From positions 1-58,125 of the forward strand of contig JAUIAB010000019.1 of assembly GCA_030425505.1 (NCBI GenBank): DNA of 58,125 bases, read 5' to 3'. The notes under the pieces were generated by a model, which did no database searches, was not told where the DNA came from, and saw only the letters and a list, made by a program, of their open reading frames with translations. The stretch is from Bacteroidia bacterium. GTDB taxonomy: Bacteria; Bacteroidota; Bacteroidia; Cytophagales; Flammeovirgaceae. Shown piece after piece: positions 18,501 through 26,169 of the stretch. Numbering within the stretch: position 1 is the stretch's first letter; every line of letters starts with the position of its first letter. Both the position numbers and the translations under genes were made by a program.

Positions 18501-20813
18501 TCTATTGTCTAGGGCGTCAAAGTCAGCATCAAATACTTCTAAGTCAAATTTAAAGACTGCTAAATTACAGTTTTGAGAATTATTTGTATTGGAAAACACG
18601 CCAGGAGTAGCTGGAAAAGTTGACTCAGGGCCATTACAAGCACATACTGCATGATATACTACGCCATCTGGAGCAAAGCGGCTTGTCCCTCCATCTACAT
18701 GTTCGTTAACACCATTCCCTCCCATGTAGGTTGCATACAACAAAGAACCTGCATTTCTGGAAAGAATCATCAAATAAAAATCTGAACCATCCGTATTTCT
18801 TTGAAAAGCATCTGCTGTTGTAGGGAGATTAGAAGTATTTCCTCCAATATGGTTATAAAAGCTGTTTACATTTCCTCCCCATCCAGAGAGATAAATATTT
18901 CCGCATTCATTGAGCATAAAAGCTGTTGGAGATATTTTAGGAGAACTCTGACCCGAACCAATAGTAGTGGAAACCAGCCTCTCACTCAAATTGGAAGAGA
19001 AAAGCTGGATAAAAATACCACTATTAGGATTGGAATACACGCCTTCCGTAATAGGCATACCACCCGTTGACTGCCCTAGAACAGCTATATTTCCATCTGG
19101 GTCTATATCTGCAAAGTAAATTTGATCGTAATCTCTTGTTCCTACAAAAGTGGAGTTTAGCAAGCTTCGTCCATCATTAGAGATTACAGAAATCACACCA
19201 TCTACATTTCCTTCACTTGCGCCTTGAAAAGCGCCATTCGTCGTAGGGAAGTCAGGACTTATACTACCCCCTGCAACTACAATATCATTATTTTGGTTTA
19301 GTTTTATAGAATATATACCATCTGCATTTCTTCCTCCCAAATAGGATGCCCATACTAAGTTAGAAACGGAACTATTGAATTTGGCAATAACACCATCTTG
19401 TCTTCCGCCCAAATTTGGTTGAAAAGAACCATTCGTTTCCAGGTCTGGTGAAGTGGTACAGGTAGTTATATAAATATTATTTTGATTGTCAATTGCCAGA
19501 TCTCCTCGAAGCTCATCTCCGTAGTTTCTATCTAAAATCTTGTTACTGGTAACGTCTGAAGGATCTACTGGCAAATTGACCCCATCGTCACCGCTACCTC
19601 CAAAATAGCTAGAGCCAACCAATCGACTTCCATCTTCACTTAAAACGGATATAAATAAATCACTTCCCAAAACAAATCGAATATTGCCAATAGGTTCATT
19701 ATCATTGCCACCATTGTGCTCTGCCTGATAGGCATTATTCGTAACCGAGAAGTTTTGCGAGCTGGTCACACCAAGAACTACAAGCTCGTTGTTATTATTT
19801 ACAATCAAACTTGTAGGCACATCTGTTAATGTCCCTCCTAAAAAACTAGAATATAATAGCTCTTCGCCTGTAGAGTTAAACTTCATTATTCCTACATCAA
19901 TTGCTCCACTAAAATCTACATCAAATGCTCCTTCCGTAGTAGGATAGCCTATACCTGGATCGAAAACTATTCCTGCTCCATAAGCATTACCTTCATTGTC
20001 ATAAGTAGCCGAAAATCCCCAGTTATCTGATACAGAACCCGAAAAAGTAGAAAAGGTTAAAACAGGGTCAATAATAAGTGTGTAACTAGTATCATATCCT
20101 TCAGGGAATTCAAATCTTAACTCATTATTTTCGAGTTTAAATTTTGCCTTTACTTCCTTTTTTACTCCGTTGATTATTTGAAAACAATACGGTTTTTCTT
20201 CTACTACTGTGTTTATTGAGGTAGATAATACCAAATCACCATGATGAAGGTTCACCCTATCAGCGCCTTTATATTCGATCACTATTTCACTAGGGTCAGC
20301 TCCAGGTCTTACTTCAAACTCATACTTGAGTTTATCCTCCGACTCTTTAAAAGTCAAGTCAATATTAGAGTATATATTTTCGTATTTAAAGCCACGATAA
20401 ATATTAGCACCAGAAGCCCACTTTGAGGGATCATTCCCCTTATAATAGTTGTGTTTAAAGTTATATTCCTCAAAACCAGAGATAGCTGATGATATTTGAC
20501 TACCTATCAACTGTACTTTTACAGCATGCCCCTTTCCTTTTTTAGCTTCAGATCTATGGTTTTGCTCATGATGGTGCTCTCCTTTTTGTAAAAAAGAATA
20601 TGTCCACCCATCTTCCAAAAAATAAATATATCCTCCTGGTATTGCCGCTAAAGACTTTATTTCAGCATCCCACTGTCCCTTGTTTTCAATAATCTTTATT
20701 TTTCCCTCACTTTTTCCAAAAGAGTGTAAGGCAAAAATTAAAATCACAAATATGCCAATAAGACTTTTTTTCAAATTCTTATTGAATAGAGTTTTAAAGT
20801 TTCTTTGACGCAT
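15588..20813 (-). CDS. Giant T9SS type B cargo protein with DUF7948-like N-terminus, SBBP-like and PKD-like repeats
   Basis: This 1741-residue secreted protein begins with a basic, hydrophobic signal peptide (LIGIFVILIFALHSFGKSEG). A DUF7948-type domain follows (IIENKGQWDAEI at the start, YTLIIDPVLTFSTFSGS at the end). Next are SBBP/beta-propeller-like repeats with recurring YSSFLGG, ATYMGG and ASYLGGR motifs, one PKD domain (FLWDFGDGTSTNRREPVSHT), and about five tandem units of roughly 160 residues. It ends in the gliding-motility/CHU_C type B sorting domain (SAFIPNGDGYNDFFIIGNTR, then YSRWGEEVYSS). Type IX secretion should carry it across the outer membrane and attach it to the surface. An adhesion or gliding role is inference. 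It is a single gene, convergent with secG. Confidence 0.9.
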   Translation of the reverse strand: MRQRNFKTLFNKNLKKSLIGIFVILIFALHSFGKSEGKIKIIENKGQWDAEIKSLAAIPGGYIYFLEDGWTYSFLQKGEHHHEQNHRSEAKKGKGHAVKVQLIGSQISSAISGFEEYNFKHNYYKGNDPSKWASGANIYRGFKYENIYSNIDLTFKESEDKLKYEFEVRPGADPSEIVIEYKGADRVNLHHGDLVLSTSINTVVEEKPYCFQIINGVKKEVKAKFKLENNELRFEFPEGYDTSYTLIIDPVLTFSTFSGSVSDNWGFSATYDNEGNAYGAGIVFDPGIGYPTTEGAFDVDFSGAIDVGIMKFNSTGEELLYSSFLGGTLTDVPTSLIVNNNNELVVLGVTSSQNFSVTNNAYQAEHNGGNDNEPIGNIRFVLGSDLFISVLSEDGSRLVGSSYFGGSGDDGVNLPVDPSDVTSNKILDRNYGDELRGDLAIDNQNNIYITTCTTSPDLETNGSFQPNLGGRQDGVIAKFNSSVSNLVWASYLGGRNADGIYSIKLNQNNDIVVAGGSISPDFPTTNGAFQGASEGNVDGVISVISNDGRSLLNSTFVGTRDYDQIYFADIDPDGNIAVLGQSTGGMPITEGVYSNPNSGIFIQLFSSNLSERLVSTTIGSGQSSPKISPTAFMLNECGNIYLSGWGGNVNSFYNHIGGNTSNLPTTADAFQRNTDGSDFYLMILSRNAGSLLYATYMGGNGVNEHVDGGTSRFAPDGVVYHAVCACNGPESTFPATPGVFSNTNNSQNCNLAVFKFDLEVFDADFDALDNRGAELTEGCAPLVVQLDNVSDGGESFLWDFGDGTSTNRREPVSHTYSEPGDYIITLEVGNEELCENVSRVQKTITVFPSEFTIPENVSICQGESIQLEASGGSIYEWSPPLGLNRDNIANPIASPEETTNYTVRIENQFGCEFEGNVLVEVFPGIEADFELEVEEGCTLFPEVRLTNASIGDGEFTYDMGNGDVIEAEQGEIVYRYEQEGEFEITLNADNGRCTATEIERVVISRNEEALFYENVTVEEYIPVCVGENAQLNVTGGSRYQWTPVEGLSNPNSRNPVATVDESQEYNVRIFNEDDCFVDSTVVVEVFPNVEASFEVEITDTCEPLPRVEIINNSTGLEEYTFRIDGQEPIVSDQERFDIDLQAGRHQIELIVDNGNCLDEFSQEVLIEFDETALFYEEVEVTEYQVLCLGDQASLNVSGGASYLWSPARGLDRADVANPVTNVVEDTEYNVRIFNEKGCFVDSIVIVDVYPNVEANFEVEIVEKCEVLPEIRIENNSDGLQRYTFDMGDGNVVTVPSEEEFFTYQYDQAGQYDIKLNVGNEFCESEIVKRAEILYDETALFYENITLSEDPILCSGKSVELNVEGGDTYVWTPSVGLNRVDIANPVASPLQTTEYSVRIFNEKGCFVDSTITVNVVPNIKPNLSVEFIEECDTIPSVSFQNLSENYTTAQIDLGNGEIVEINEEPLEVNYEVSGRYDIRLILEGEFCREVYETEIDVPFDSTALFYENVQVSDNQVICDGDGTEIFARGGISYLWSPSTGLSNENIANPIANPEQTTEYNVRIFNEKGCFVDSTVIVQVAAEVALDISYDIPFACGEIPEISIQNNSTGAEIYTWNFGNGDILNGDITSYQYSQKGTYSFLLRGENEACYDELEIEFDIPYVFPPSAFIPNGDGYNDFFIIGNTRPGWKLKVYSRWGEEVYSSEDYKNDWDGDGNLGQYYYQLTSPNGEVNCKGSILILDGN
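15880..18270 (-). repeat. Tandem coding repeats, about 485-bp period, in the T9SS type B gene
   Basis: Each unit contains a WxPxxGLxxxxIANP segment, then EYNVRIFNEKGCFVDS, a VEVxPNVE linker, and a PKD-like half ending ALFYEN. DNA copies of the best-conserved segment lie near 16097-16140, 16590-16630, 17088-17130 and 17578-17610, a spacing of about 480-500 bases. A fifth, more diverged unit lies near 18070-18250. High DNA similarity (the complement of CTATCTACAAAGCAGCC recurs) suggests recent duplication or gene conversion. Boundaries are approximate. Confidence 0.8.
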
Positions 20814-20883
20814 TCCTTTATTCTCAATTTAGCAGGTTATTTGTACAGCAGTTAATTTCTAAGTTTGTAGCCGAGTTGTCTTT

Positions 20884-21138
20884 TTAAGCATTGATAGAGA
20901 CTACTGAATGTATTTCGGGCACTCTACTTAAAATAGCTTTTTCCACACCAGCTTTCATCGTCATTTCAGACATTGGGCAGGTTTCGCATGAGCCTAATAA
21001 AGCCACTTTTACAACTTTATCTTCTGTTATCTCTATTAGTTTTAAGTCGCCCCCATCTGTTTCTAGGTAAGGTCGAATAGAGCTTAAAGCCTCCTCTACT
21101 TTTTCATGTAGGCTTAGTATTTTAGAAGCTTCCTGCAT
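20884..21138 (-). CDS. NifU-type Fe-S scaffold (C-terminal NifU domain)
   Basis: At 84 residues this is the free-standing C-terminal NifU domain that assembles and passes on a 4Fe-4S or 2Fe-2S cluster. The signature is RPYLETDGGDLKLIEI followed by LLGSCETCPMSEMTMKAGVE, with the CxxC cluster ligands in SCETCP. In many Bacteroidota this gene directly follows mrp, another Fe-S carrier; here mrp lies about 930 bases upstream on the same strand with a toxin-antitoxin module in between. The pairing and the separation together suggest an insertion. Confidence 0.93.
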   Translation of the reverse strand: MQEASKILSLHEKVEEALSSIRPYLETDGGDLKLIEITEDKVVKVALLGSCETCPMSEMTMKAGVEKAILSRVPEIHSVVSINA

Positions 21139-21393
21139 TTTTAATACGTTTCATTATGTAGAATATTCATACTTTTTAGAGAAAAAGTTATGTTAATCAA
21201 AAATAATAATAAAATAGGTTTCCTCACTCTAAATATTCTTATAAGAGGTTAATATAATATTCAAACCAATATCATAACTTAATATAGTAGTAAATACCAT
21301 TTTCATATTCTCCATCAAGTTAAGGCTTCTATATAGTAGCACTATCTGAAACCTTCCACTTTGAGTAAATCATTTACTTATAGAAATCGTTAA

Positions 21394-21418
21394 CTTTATA
21401 ATACAAACAATTATAAAG
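21394..21418 (+). promoter_or_regulatory. 9-bp inverted repeat abutting the antitoxin start codon
   Basis: CTTTATAAT (21394-21402) and its exact reverse complement ATTATAAAG (21410-21418) are separated by 7 bases and end immediately before the ATG at 21419. In toxin-antitoxin operons such palindromes near the start are usually the operator bound by the antitoxin or TA complex. As RNA the same hairpin would cover the ribosome binding region. Either reading is inference. Confidence 0.5.
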
Positions 21419-21646
21419 ATGGATTTGCAAACAAGGAAGCTAAACTTCATTGAGGAGTTTCTTCATTTAAATAATGAAAAACTATTGGATAAACTAGAGA
21501 AACTTTTAAAGTTAGAAAAACCAAAAGAAAAGAATAAAATTTCTGTGTATGATGTTATGGGAGTTATTAGCAAAGAAGAAGGAGACTATATGCAACACGT
21601 AATTGAAGAGAATTGTGAAAAGATTAACCAGGATGACTGGAAATAA
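21419..21646 (+). CDS. VapB-like antitoxin of a VapBC-type module
   Basis: The 75-residue protein starts MDLQTRKLNFIEEFLHLNNE, the usual N-terminus of small Bacteroidota antitoxins partnered with PIN-domain toxins, and is followed by a Lys/Glu-rich helix and an acidic tail that would wrap the toxin. The downstream PIN gene begins inside its last codons (14-base overlap in another frame), the normal arrangement of a coupled antitoxin-toxin pair. It is the only intact member of the pair, because the toxin is frameshifted. A 9-bp palindrome directly before the ATG is a candidate autoregulatory site. Confidence 0.7.
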   Translation: MDLQTRKLNFIEEFLHLNNEKLLDKLEKLLKLEKPKEKNKISVYDVMGVISKEEGDYMQHVIEENCEKINQDDWK

Positions 21647-22023
21647 CTATGCTCTAGATACAAATATTGTCATTGATCTTTTTAAAGGGGATGAACAGGT
21701 TGTGGAAAGTTTCAATAAAGCAAGATTAGTTTATTTACCTCTTCCAACAGTAGCTGAACTGTATTTTGGAGCAGAAAACTCTAAAAGAAAACAGCATCAT
21801 ATCAAGCAAATTGAAAAATTATTAGAGTTAACTGTTTTATTGAACACTAAAACAGACATCAAAATTATACGCCAAAATCAAAACAGAGTTAAGAAAAAAA
21901 GGAACACTCATTCCAGAAAATGATATATGGATTGCTTCTTTGGCAAAAGAATATAAACTAACACTTGTCACAAAGGACAAGCACTTTTCACACATTGTAG
22001 ATTTAAAAACAATTGAATGGTAA
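21633..22023 (+). pseudogene. PIN-domain (VapC-like) toxin, frameshifted
   Basis: From the ATG at 21633 the frame gives YALDTNIVIDLFKGD with the first catalytic Asp and LPLPTVAELYFGAENSKR with the conserved Glu, then runs to LLNTKTDIK near 21862. There the reading must shift by one base: the next frame continues LYAKIKTELRKKGTLIPEN, then DIWIASLAKEYKLTLVTKDK and HFSHIVDLKTIEW to TAA at 22021-22023. Removing one A from the run AAAA near 21861-21864 restores a full PIN domain of about 130 residues. The shift separates the acidic metal-binding residues, so as read the toxin would be inactive. A sequencing error in the A-run cannot be excluded. Confidence 0.8.
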
Positions 22024-22066
22024 TTCAAAAGCCTAATAGCATAAGTTTTTTTACTGCTACAAGCTG

Positions 22067-23146
22067 TCAAACCTTCACCAACTCTTTACTAGCATTTACA
22101 ATAGAAATCTGCCTTGCCAACTCTTGCGAAATTTCATCAAAAGCTTTTGCCGTCATTTCATCAGTTAAAGCGACTGGAGTCCCTTCATCTCCCGATTCTC
22201 TGATTCCTTGTACCAGAGGAATTTCACCTAAAAATGGAACTTCAAACCTATTTGCTAGCTTTTTACCACCCCCTTTTCCAAAAATGTAGTATTTATTTTC
22301 AGGAAGTTCTTCAGGAGTGAAGTAAGCCATATTTTCAATAACTCCTAATATTGGTACGTTTATTTGCTTTTGCCGAAACATAGCCATTCCTTTCTGTGCA
22401 TCTGCAAGAGCTACTTTTTGAGGGGTGGTAACGATTACCGCTCCTGTAACTGGGATTGTTTGAACCAATGTTAGATGTATATCACTTGTTCCGGGAGGGA
22501 GGTCAATAAGTAAATAGTCTAGCTCTCCCCAGTGGGAGTCAGAAAGAAACTGTCGCAAAGCAGAGCTGGCCATTGGTCCCCTCCAAACTACCGCATTTTC
22601 AGGAGGAGCAAGAAAACCTATAGAAAGAAGCTTAACACCATATTGCTCTACTGGAACCATAAGGTTTCTATCTTCTCTTTTGGCAATACCTGGCTTTGCA
22701 TTCTCTGCATTAAACATTACCGGAATAGATGGCCCGAAAATATCTGCGTCTATTATACCAACTTTAGCTCCATTTTTGGCTAATACCACTGCTAGATTAG
22801 AAGTAACGGTTGACTTCCCTACTCCACCTTTTCCTGAAGCAATGGCAATTACATTTTTTACATCTGGTAGTATGTTGTGGTTACTTCTAGTTGTAGTGAC
22901 CTGAGAAGTCATATTGATAGCAAGCTCAATACCTTGACTAGTATACTTCTTTAATGATTCCTCACAGTCTGACTTTATTTTTGCTTTCAAAGGACATGCT
23001 GGTGTGGTTAATACGACATCAAAGCTAATTTTGTCTTCTTCAATATTTAGCTTTTGTATCATACCCAGGGTTATTAAGTCCTTTTTCAAATCAGGATCTT
23101 GTACTGTACTTAAAGCGTTTAATATATCTTTTTTGGGTACTATCAT
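22067..23146 (-). CDS. mrp: Mrp/NBP35-family Fe-S carrier ATPase
   Basis: The 359-residue protein has an N-terminal MIP18/DUF59 domain (DPDLKKDLITLGMI near residue 18; TTPACPLK near residue 50) and a P-loop ATPase domain with the deviant Walker A GKGGVGKSTVTSNLA, DADIFGPSIPVMF and WRGPMASSALRQFLSD. Mrp/ApbC proteins carry Fe-S clusters to apoproteins using ATP. The CxxC pair present in many homologues after VIENM is replaced here by AYFTPEELPENKYY, as I recall is usual in Bacteroidota. It is on the same strand as nifU, with a TA module between. Confidence 0.93.
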   Translation of the reverse strand: MIVPKKDILNALSTVQDPDLKKDLITLGMIQKLNIEEDKISFDVVLTTPACPLKAKIKSDCEESLKKYTSQGIELAINMTSQVTTTRSNHNILPDVKNVIAIASGKGGVGKSTVTSNLAVVLAKNGAKVGIIDADIFGPSIPVMFNAENAKPGIAKREDRNLMVPVEQYGVKLLSIGFLAPPENAVVWRGPMASSALRQFLSDSHWGELDYLLIDLPPGTSDIHLTLVQTIPVTGAVIVTTPQKVALADAQKGMAMFRQKQINVPILGVIENMAYFTPEELPENKYYIFGKGGGKKLANRFEVPFLGEIPLVQGIRESGDEGTPVALTDEMTAKAFDEISQELARQISIVNASKELVKV

Positions 23147-23317
23147 ATGTTATCTTTTCCATTATAGTTGTCAAACGCAAATTTGAGACAACTTCTTTGT
23201 AAATTTACATAGAAATAGAGTCTATGATGTAATTTCAAAAGAAATTACAGTAAGCATTTGGTTATCAGCAAAAAACTTAACCTTTTATGAAATTTATTGA
23301 TGAGCTATACATAAGAT

Positions 23318-23347
23318 TTGGTAAGCGAAATATCTAAATTAGATTTA
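23318..23347 (+). promoter_or_regulatory. Bacteroidota-type sigma-70 promoter for dnaG
   Basis: A TTG at 23318-23320 (part of ATTTGG) is followed by exactly 19 bases and then TAGATTTA at 23340-23347, matching seven of eight positions of the phylum's -33 TTG and -7 TAnnTTTG consensus with the right spacing. Transcription would begin about 12 bases before the dnaG ATG at 23367. Confidence 0.6.
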
Positions 23348-23366
23348 CCCTTTTGATTGAGATTTC

Positions 23367-25313
23367 ATGTCCATTAGCCAGGAAACCATAAGAAGAGTTC
23401 AAGAAGCAGCTGATATTGTAGAGGTTGTCGAAGATTTTGTGCCCCTCAAAAAAAAGGGGCAAAATTGGTGGGCACTTTCACCTTTTACCAATGAAAAGAC
23501 CCCTTCTTTTTCTGTTTCTCCTGAAAAAGGGATTTTCAAATGTTTCAGCTCTGGCAAAGGTGGAGATTCTATCAGTTTTATCATGGAAATGGAGGGGATT
23601 GGATTTCTTGAGGCGATCCGGTTTCTGGCAAAGAAATATAATATTGAAATAGAAGAGGAGAATAGCCTCGAAGATCAAGAAAATGTTAGCATTAGGGAAA
23701 GCCTTTATATTGCCTTGAATTTTGCAAAAAACTATTTCAAGAGTAATCTACATGACTCGCAAGAGGGAAAAAGTATAGGCTTAAGCTATTTGAAAGAGAG
23801 GCAGGTTAGCGCTGTAGCAATTGAAAAGTTTGAAATCGGCTATAGTTTAAACAAATGGAATCATTTGGAAGAGGAAGCACTCAAAAATGGTTTTAAAGAG
23901 GAGATATTAGAAGGTGCTGGGCTGATTATAAAAAAAGAGGATGGAAAAAAGTACGATCGATTCAGGGGGAGAGTCATTTTTCCTATCCACAATTTAAGTG
24001 GTAAAACGCTTGGCTTTGGGGCCAGAACACTAAAGAAAGAGGATAAGCCAAAGTATTTGAACTCGCCGGAAACGGAAGTATACCACAAAAGCGATATTCT
24101 TTATGGTATATATCAGGCTAAGAATAGCATCCGATCTAAAAATGAGTGCTATCTGGTAGAGGGTTATTTGGATGTTATATCGCTTTGGCAAGAAGGTATA
24201 GAAAATGTGGTAGCAGCTTCTGGGACTTCTTTGACGGAAGGTCAAATCAGGCTTATAAAGCGCTATGCCAAGAATGTGACGATTCTGTTTGATGGAGATC
24301 TTGCAGGAATTAAGGCTTCACAAAGGAGTATTAACCTCATGCTAAGTGAAGATCTTAATGTAAAGGTGGCTTTACTTCCTGAAGGAGAAGACCCCGATAG
24401 CTACATCAAAAAGGTTGGCAAGGCAGAGTTTGAAGATTTTCTTGCTCATTCTTCTAAAGATTTTATCTTATTCTTTTTAGACCCTGCCATTTCCAATTTT
24501 ACCAATGACCCTATTTTAAAAGCAGAAAAGATAAAAGAAACAGCGATTAGCATCTCTAATATCCCTGACCTGATTAAAAGGAATTTATACTATAAAAAAT
24601 GCAGCGAGCTACTTCAGATTGATGAAGAGGCTCTAATAAACGAAGGGAATAAGCATATTCTCAAAAAAACAAAGAACTATAAAGGACGACAAAAAACAGA
24701 TGACCATTCTACTTTGCCTATTATCGGTAAGGAAAGTACTAGCGAGGAAGTTGAAAAACTAATTCAGCTAGATGAGACAGTTACGTGGGAAGATCAGGGT
24801 TATTTACAAGAAAAAGAGTTTGTAAGAATTTTAATTTGCTATGGAAACCAAGAAGTCGAGGAAGGTAAAAAATTAGGAGAGCTTTTAATCAACGAAATTG
24901 AAGGGATAGAGTTAAGCAACCCCACACTTCATAAGATTTTAAATGTTTATAAAGAGGAGTTTAGCAAAAACCAGTATGTGGATGAAAGGTTTTTTTTACA
25001 CCAGAATGATCAAGGGGTTGTTAATGAGGTAATTAGCTTTCTAAGTGATAAAGATGTGCTAAGTAAACACTGGGAAGATAAGTTTCAAATCTTGGTACCT
25101 CAAAAAGATGAAAAGATTAGTTTAATCATTCATAAAAACTTATTGCGATTAAAGTACAAGCACTTACAAACCCTATGCAAAGAAGCACTAGATAGACTCC
25201 ATTCTCAAGAGAAAATAACAATAGAAAAACAGGAGGAACTGCAAAAAATTTATATCAATCTTTACAAGGAGAAAAAAGAAGTGGCAGAAGAGCTGGGAAT
25301 TATTATTGCGTAG
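23367..25313 (+). CDS. dnaG: DNA primase DnaG
   Basis: DnaG makes RNA primers at the replication fork. Its 648 residues comprise an N-terminal CHC2 zinc-finger-like domain, the RNA polymerase/TOPRIM core (LYGIYQAKNSI, then YLVEGYLDVISLWQ with the catalytic Glu, and TILFDGDLAGIKAS with the DxD-type Asp), and a C-terminal helicase-binding region. The canonical zinc ligands C-x2-H-x17-C-x2-C fall at residues 38, 41, 59 and 62, and here read Ser, Thr, Cys, Ser, so zinc binding is probably lost while the fold motif (SPFTNEKTPSFSVSPEKG) remains. Other Bacteroidota primases show the same kind of loss, as I recall. It has a good promoter and stands alone. Confidence 0.95.
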   Translation: MSISQETIRRVQEAADIVEVVEDFVPLKKKGQNWWALSPFTNEKTPSFSVSPEKGIFKCFSSGKGGDSISFIMEMEGIGFLEAIRFLAKKYNIEIEEENSLEDQENVSIRESLYIALNFAKNYFKSNLHDSQEGKSIGLSYLKERQVSAVAIEKFEIGYSLNKWNHLEEEALKNGFKEEILEGAGLIIKKEDGKKYDRFRGRVIFPIHNLSGKTLGFGARTLKKEDKPKYLNSPETEVYHKSDILYGIYQAKNSIRSKNECYLVEGYLDVISLWQEGIENVVAASGTSLTEGQIRLIKRYAKNVTILFDGDLAGIKASQRSINLMLSEDLNVKVALLPEGEDPDSYIKKVGKAEFEDFLAHSSKDFILFFLDPAISNFTNDPILKAEKIKETAISISNIPDLIKRNLYYKKCSELLQIDEEALINEGNKHILKKTKNYKGRQKTDDHSTLPIIGKESTSEEVEKLIQLDETVTWEDQGYLQEKEFVRILICYGNQEVEEGKKLGELLINEIEGIELSNPTLHKILNVYKEEFSKNQYVDERFFLHQNDQGVVNEVISFLSDKDVLSKHWEDKFQILVPQKDEKISLIIHKNLLRLKYKHLQTLCKEALDRLHSQEKITIEKQEELQKIYINLYKEKKEVAEELGIIIA

Positions 25314-25461
25314 CTTTTGGGTTAATGTGCTAATGCGATAATATAAATTATGCCTATTAACCTATTAGTTGTTGCACTAAAAGCCTTAGTCATAGCGACT
25401 TGCAAAATGACAGGCTTGACGCGCTGGTACAAGCTTTGTGAAGGTTGCCCTAAATTTTTGT

Positions 25462-26169
25462 TTAGTTTCCTTTCAGCTCTACTAGTTTGAAGCCTTTTCC
25501 GTGTACGTTGATGATTTTTAGGTTTTCATCTGTGCTTAGAAACTTTCGTAGTTTAGTGATGTATACATCCATACTTCTGGCATTGAAATAGTCGTCTTTC
25601 ATCCATATTTTGACCAACGCCTGAGATCTATCTAAGATTTGGTTTTTGCGAACTGCAAGCATTCTTAAGAGGGCACTTTCTTTAGAGGTAAGCTTAAATT
25701 CGTGTCCATCTTGTCTGATGAGTTTTTGCTCTTCTGATTTAAATACAAACGTTCCTATTTTAAACTCGTTTTCCCCATCCATTATTTCATCTGGATTGTA
25801 GGTTCTTTTAAGTATTGCTTTTATTCTAACCAGCAGCTCATCAGCACTAAATGGTTTGGTGATATAATCGTCGCCACCGACGTCAAAGCCCTTCAACTTA
25901 TCCTCTCCAAGAGATTTTGCAGTTAGGAAAATGAGTGGTGTATCCAGGTCTATTTTTCTGATTTTATCTGCTAATGAAAATCCATCTAGTTTTGGAATCA
26001 TCACATCTAGAAGGCATAAGTCAAATTTGCTTTCTATAAATAGCTCATAGGCCTGCTCTCCATCTTTGGCATGGGAAATGTCGTACCCTTTTACCTGAAG
26101 GTATTCTAAAAGAGCACTTCCAAGGTTTTCATCGTCTTCTACAAGTAGTATTTTAGGTTTGTTTTCCAT
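25462..26169 (-). CDS. OmpR/PhoB-family response regulator
   Basis: The 235-residue protein has an N-terminal receiver domain (acidic pair EDDE at residues 11-14, phospho-Asp55 in CLLDVMIP, Thr in PLIFLTAKS, Lys in DYITKPFS) and a C-terminal winged-helix DNA-binding domain (ESALLRMLAVRKNQILDRSQ, then RSMDVYITKLRKFL). It is activated by the overlapping histidine kinase gene (17-base overlap). The pair resembles the RprX/RprY-type systems of Bacteroidota, but the signal and targets cannot be read from the sequence. Confidence 0.94.
   Translation of the reverse strand: MENKPKILLVEDDENLGSALLEYLQVKGYDISHAKDGEQAYELFIESKFDLCLLDVMIPKLDGFSLADKIRKIDLDTPLIFLTAKSLGEDKLKGFDVGGDDYITKPFSADELLVRIKAILKRTYNPDEIMDGENEFKIGTFVFKSEEQKLIRQDGHEFKLTSKESALLRMLAVRKNQILDRSQALVKIWMKDDYFNARSMDVYITKLRKFLSTDENLKIINVHGKGFKLVELKGN

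Noticed and set aside
21837..22070. Minus-strand frame over the broken toxin
   Set aside because: It is antisense to a clear PIN-domain sequence and has no family features of its own.
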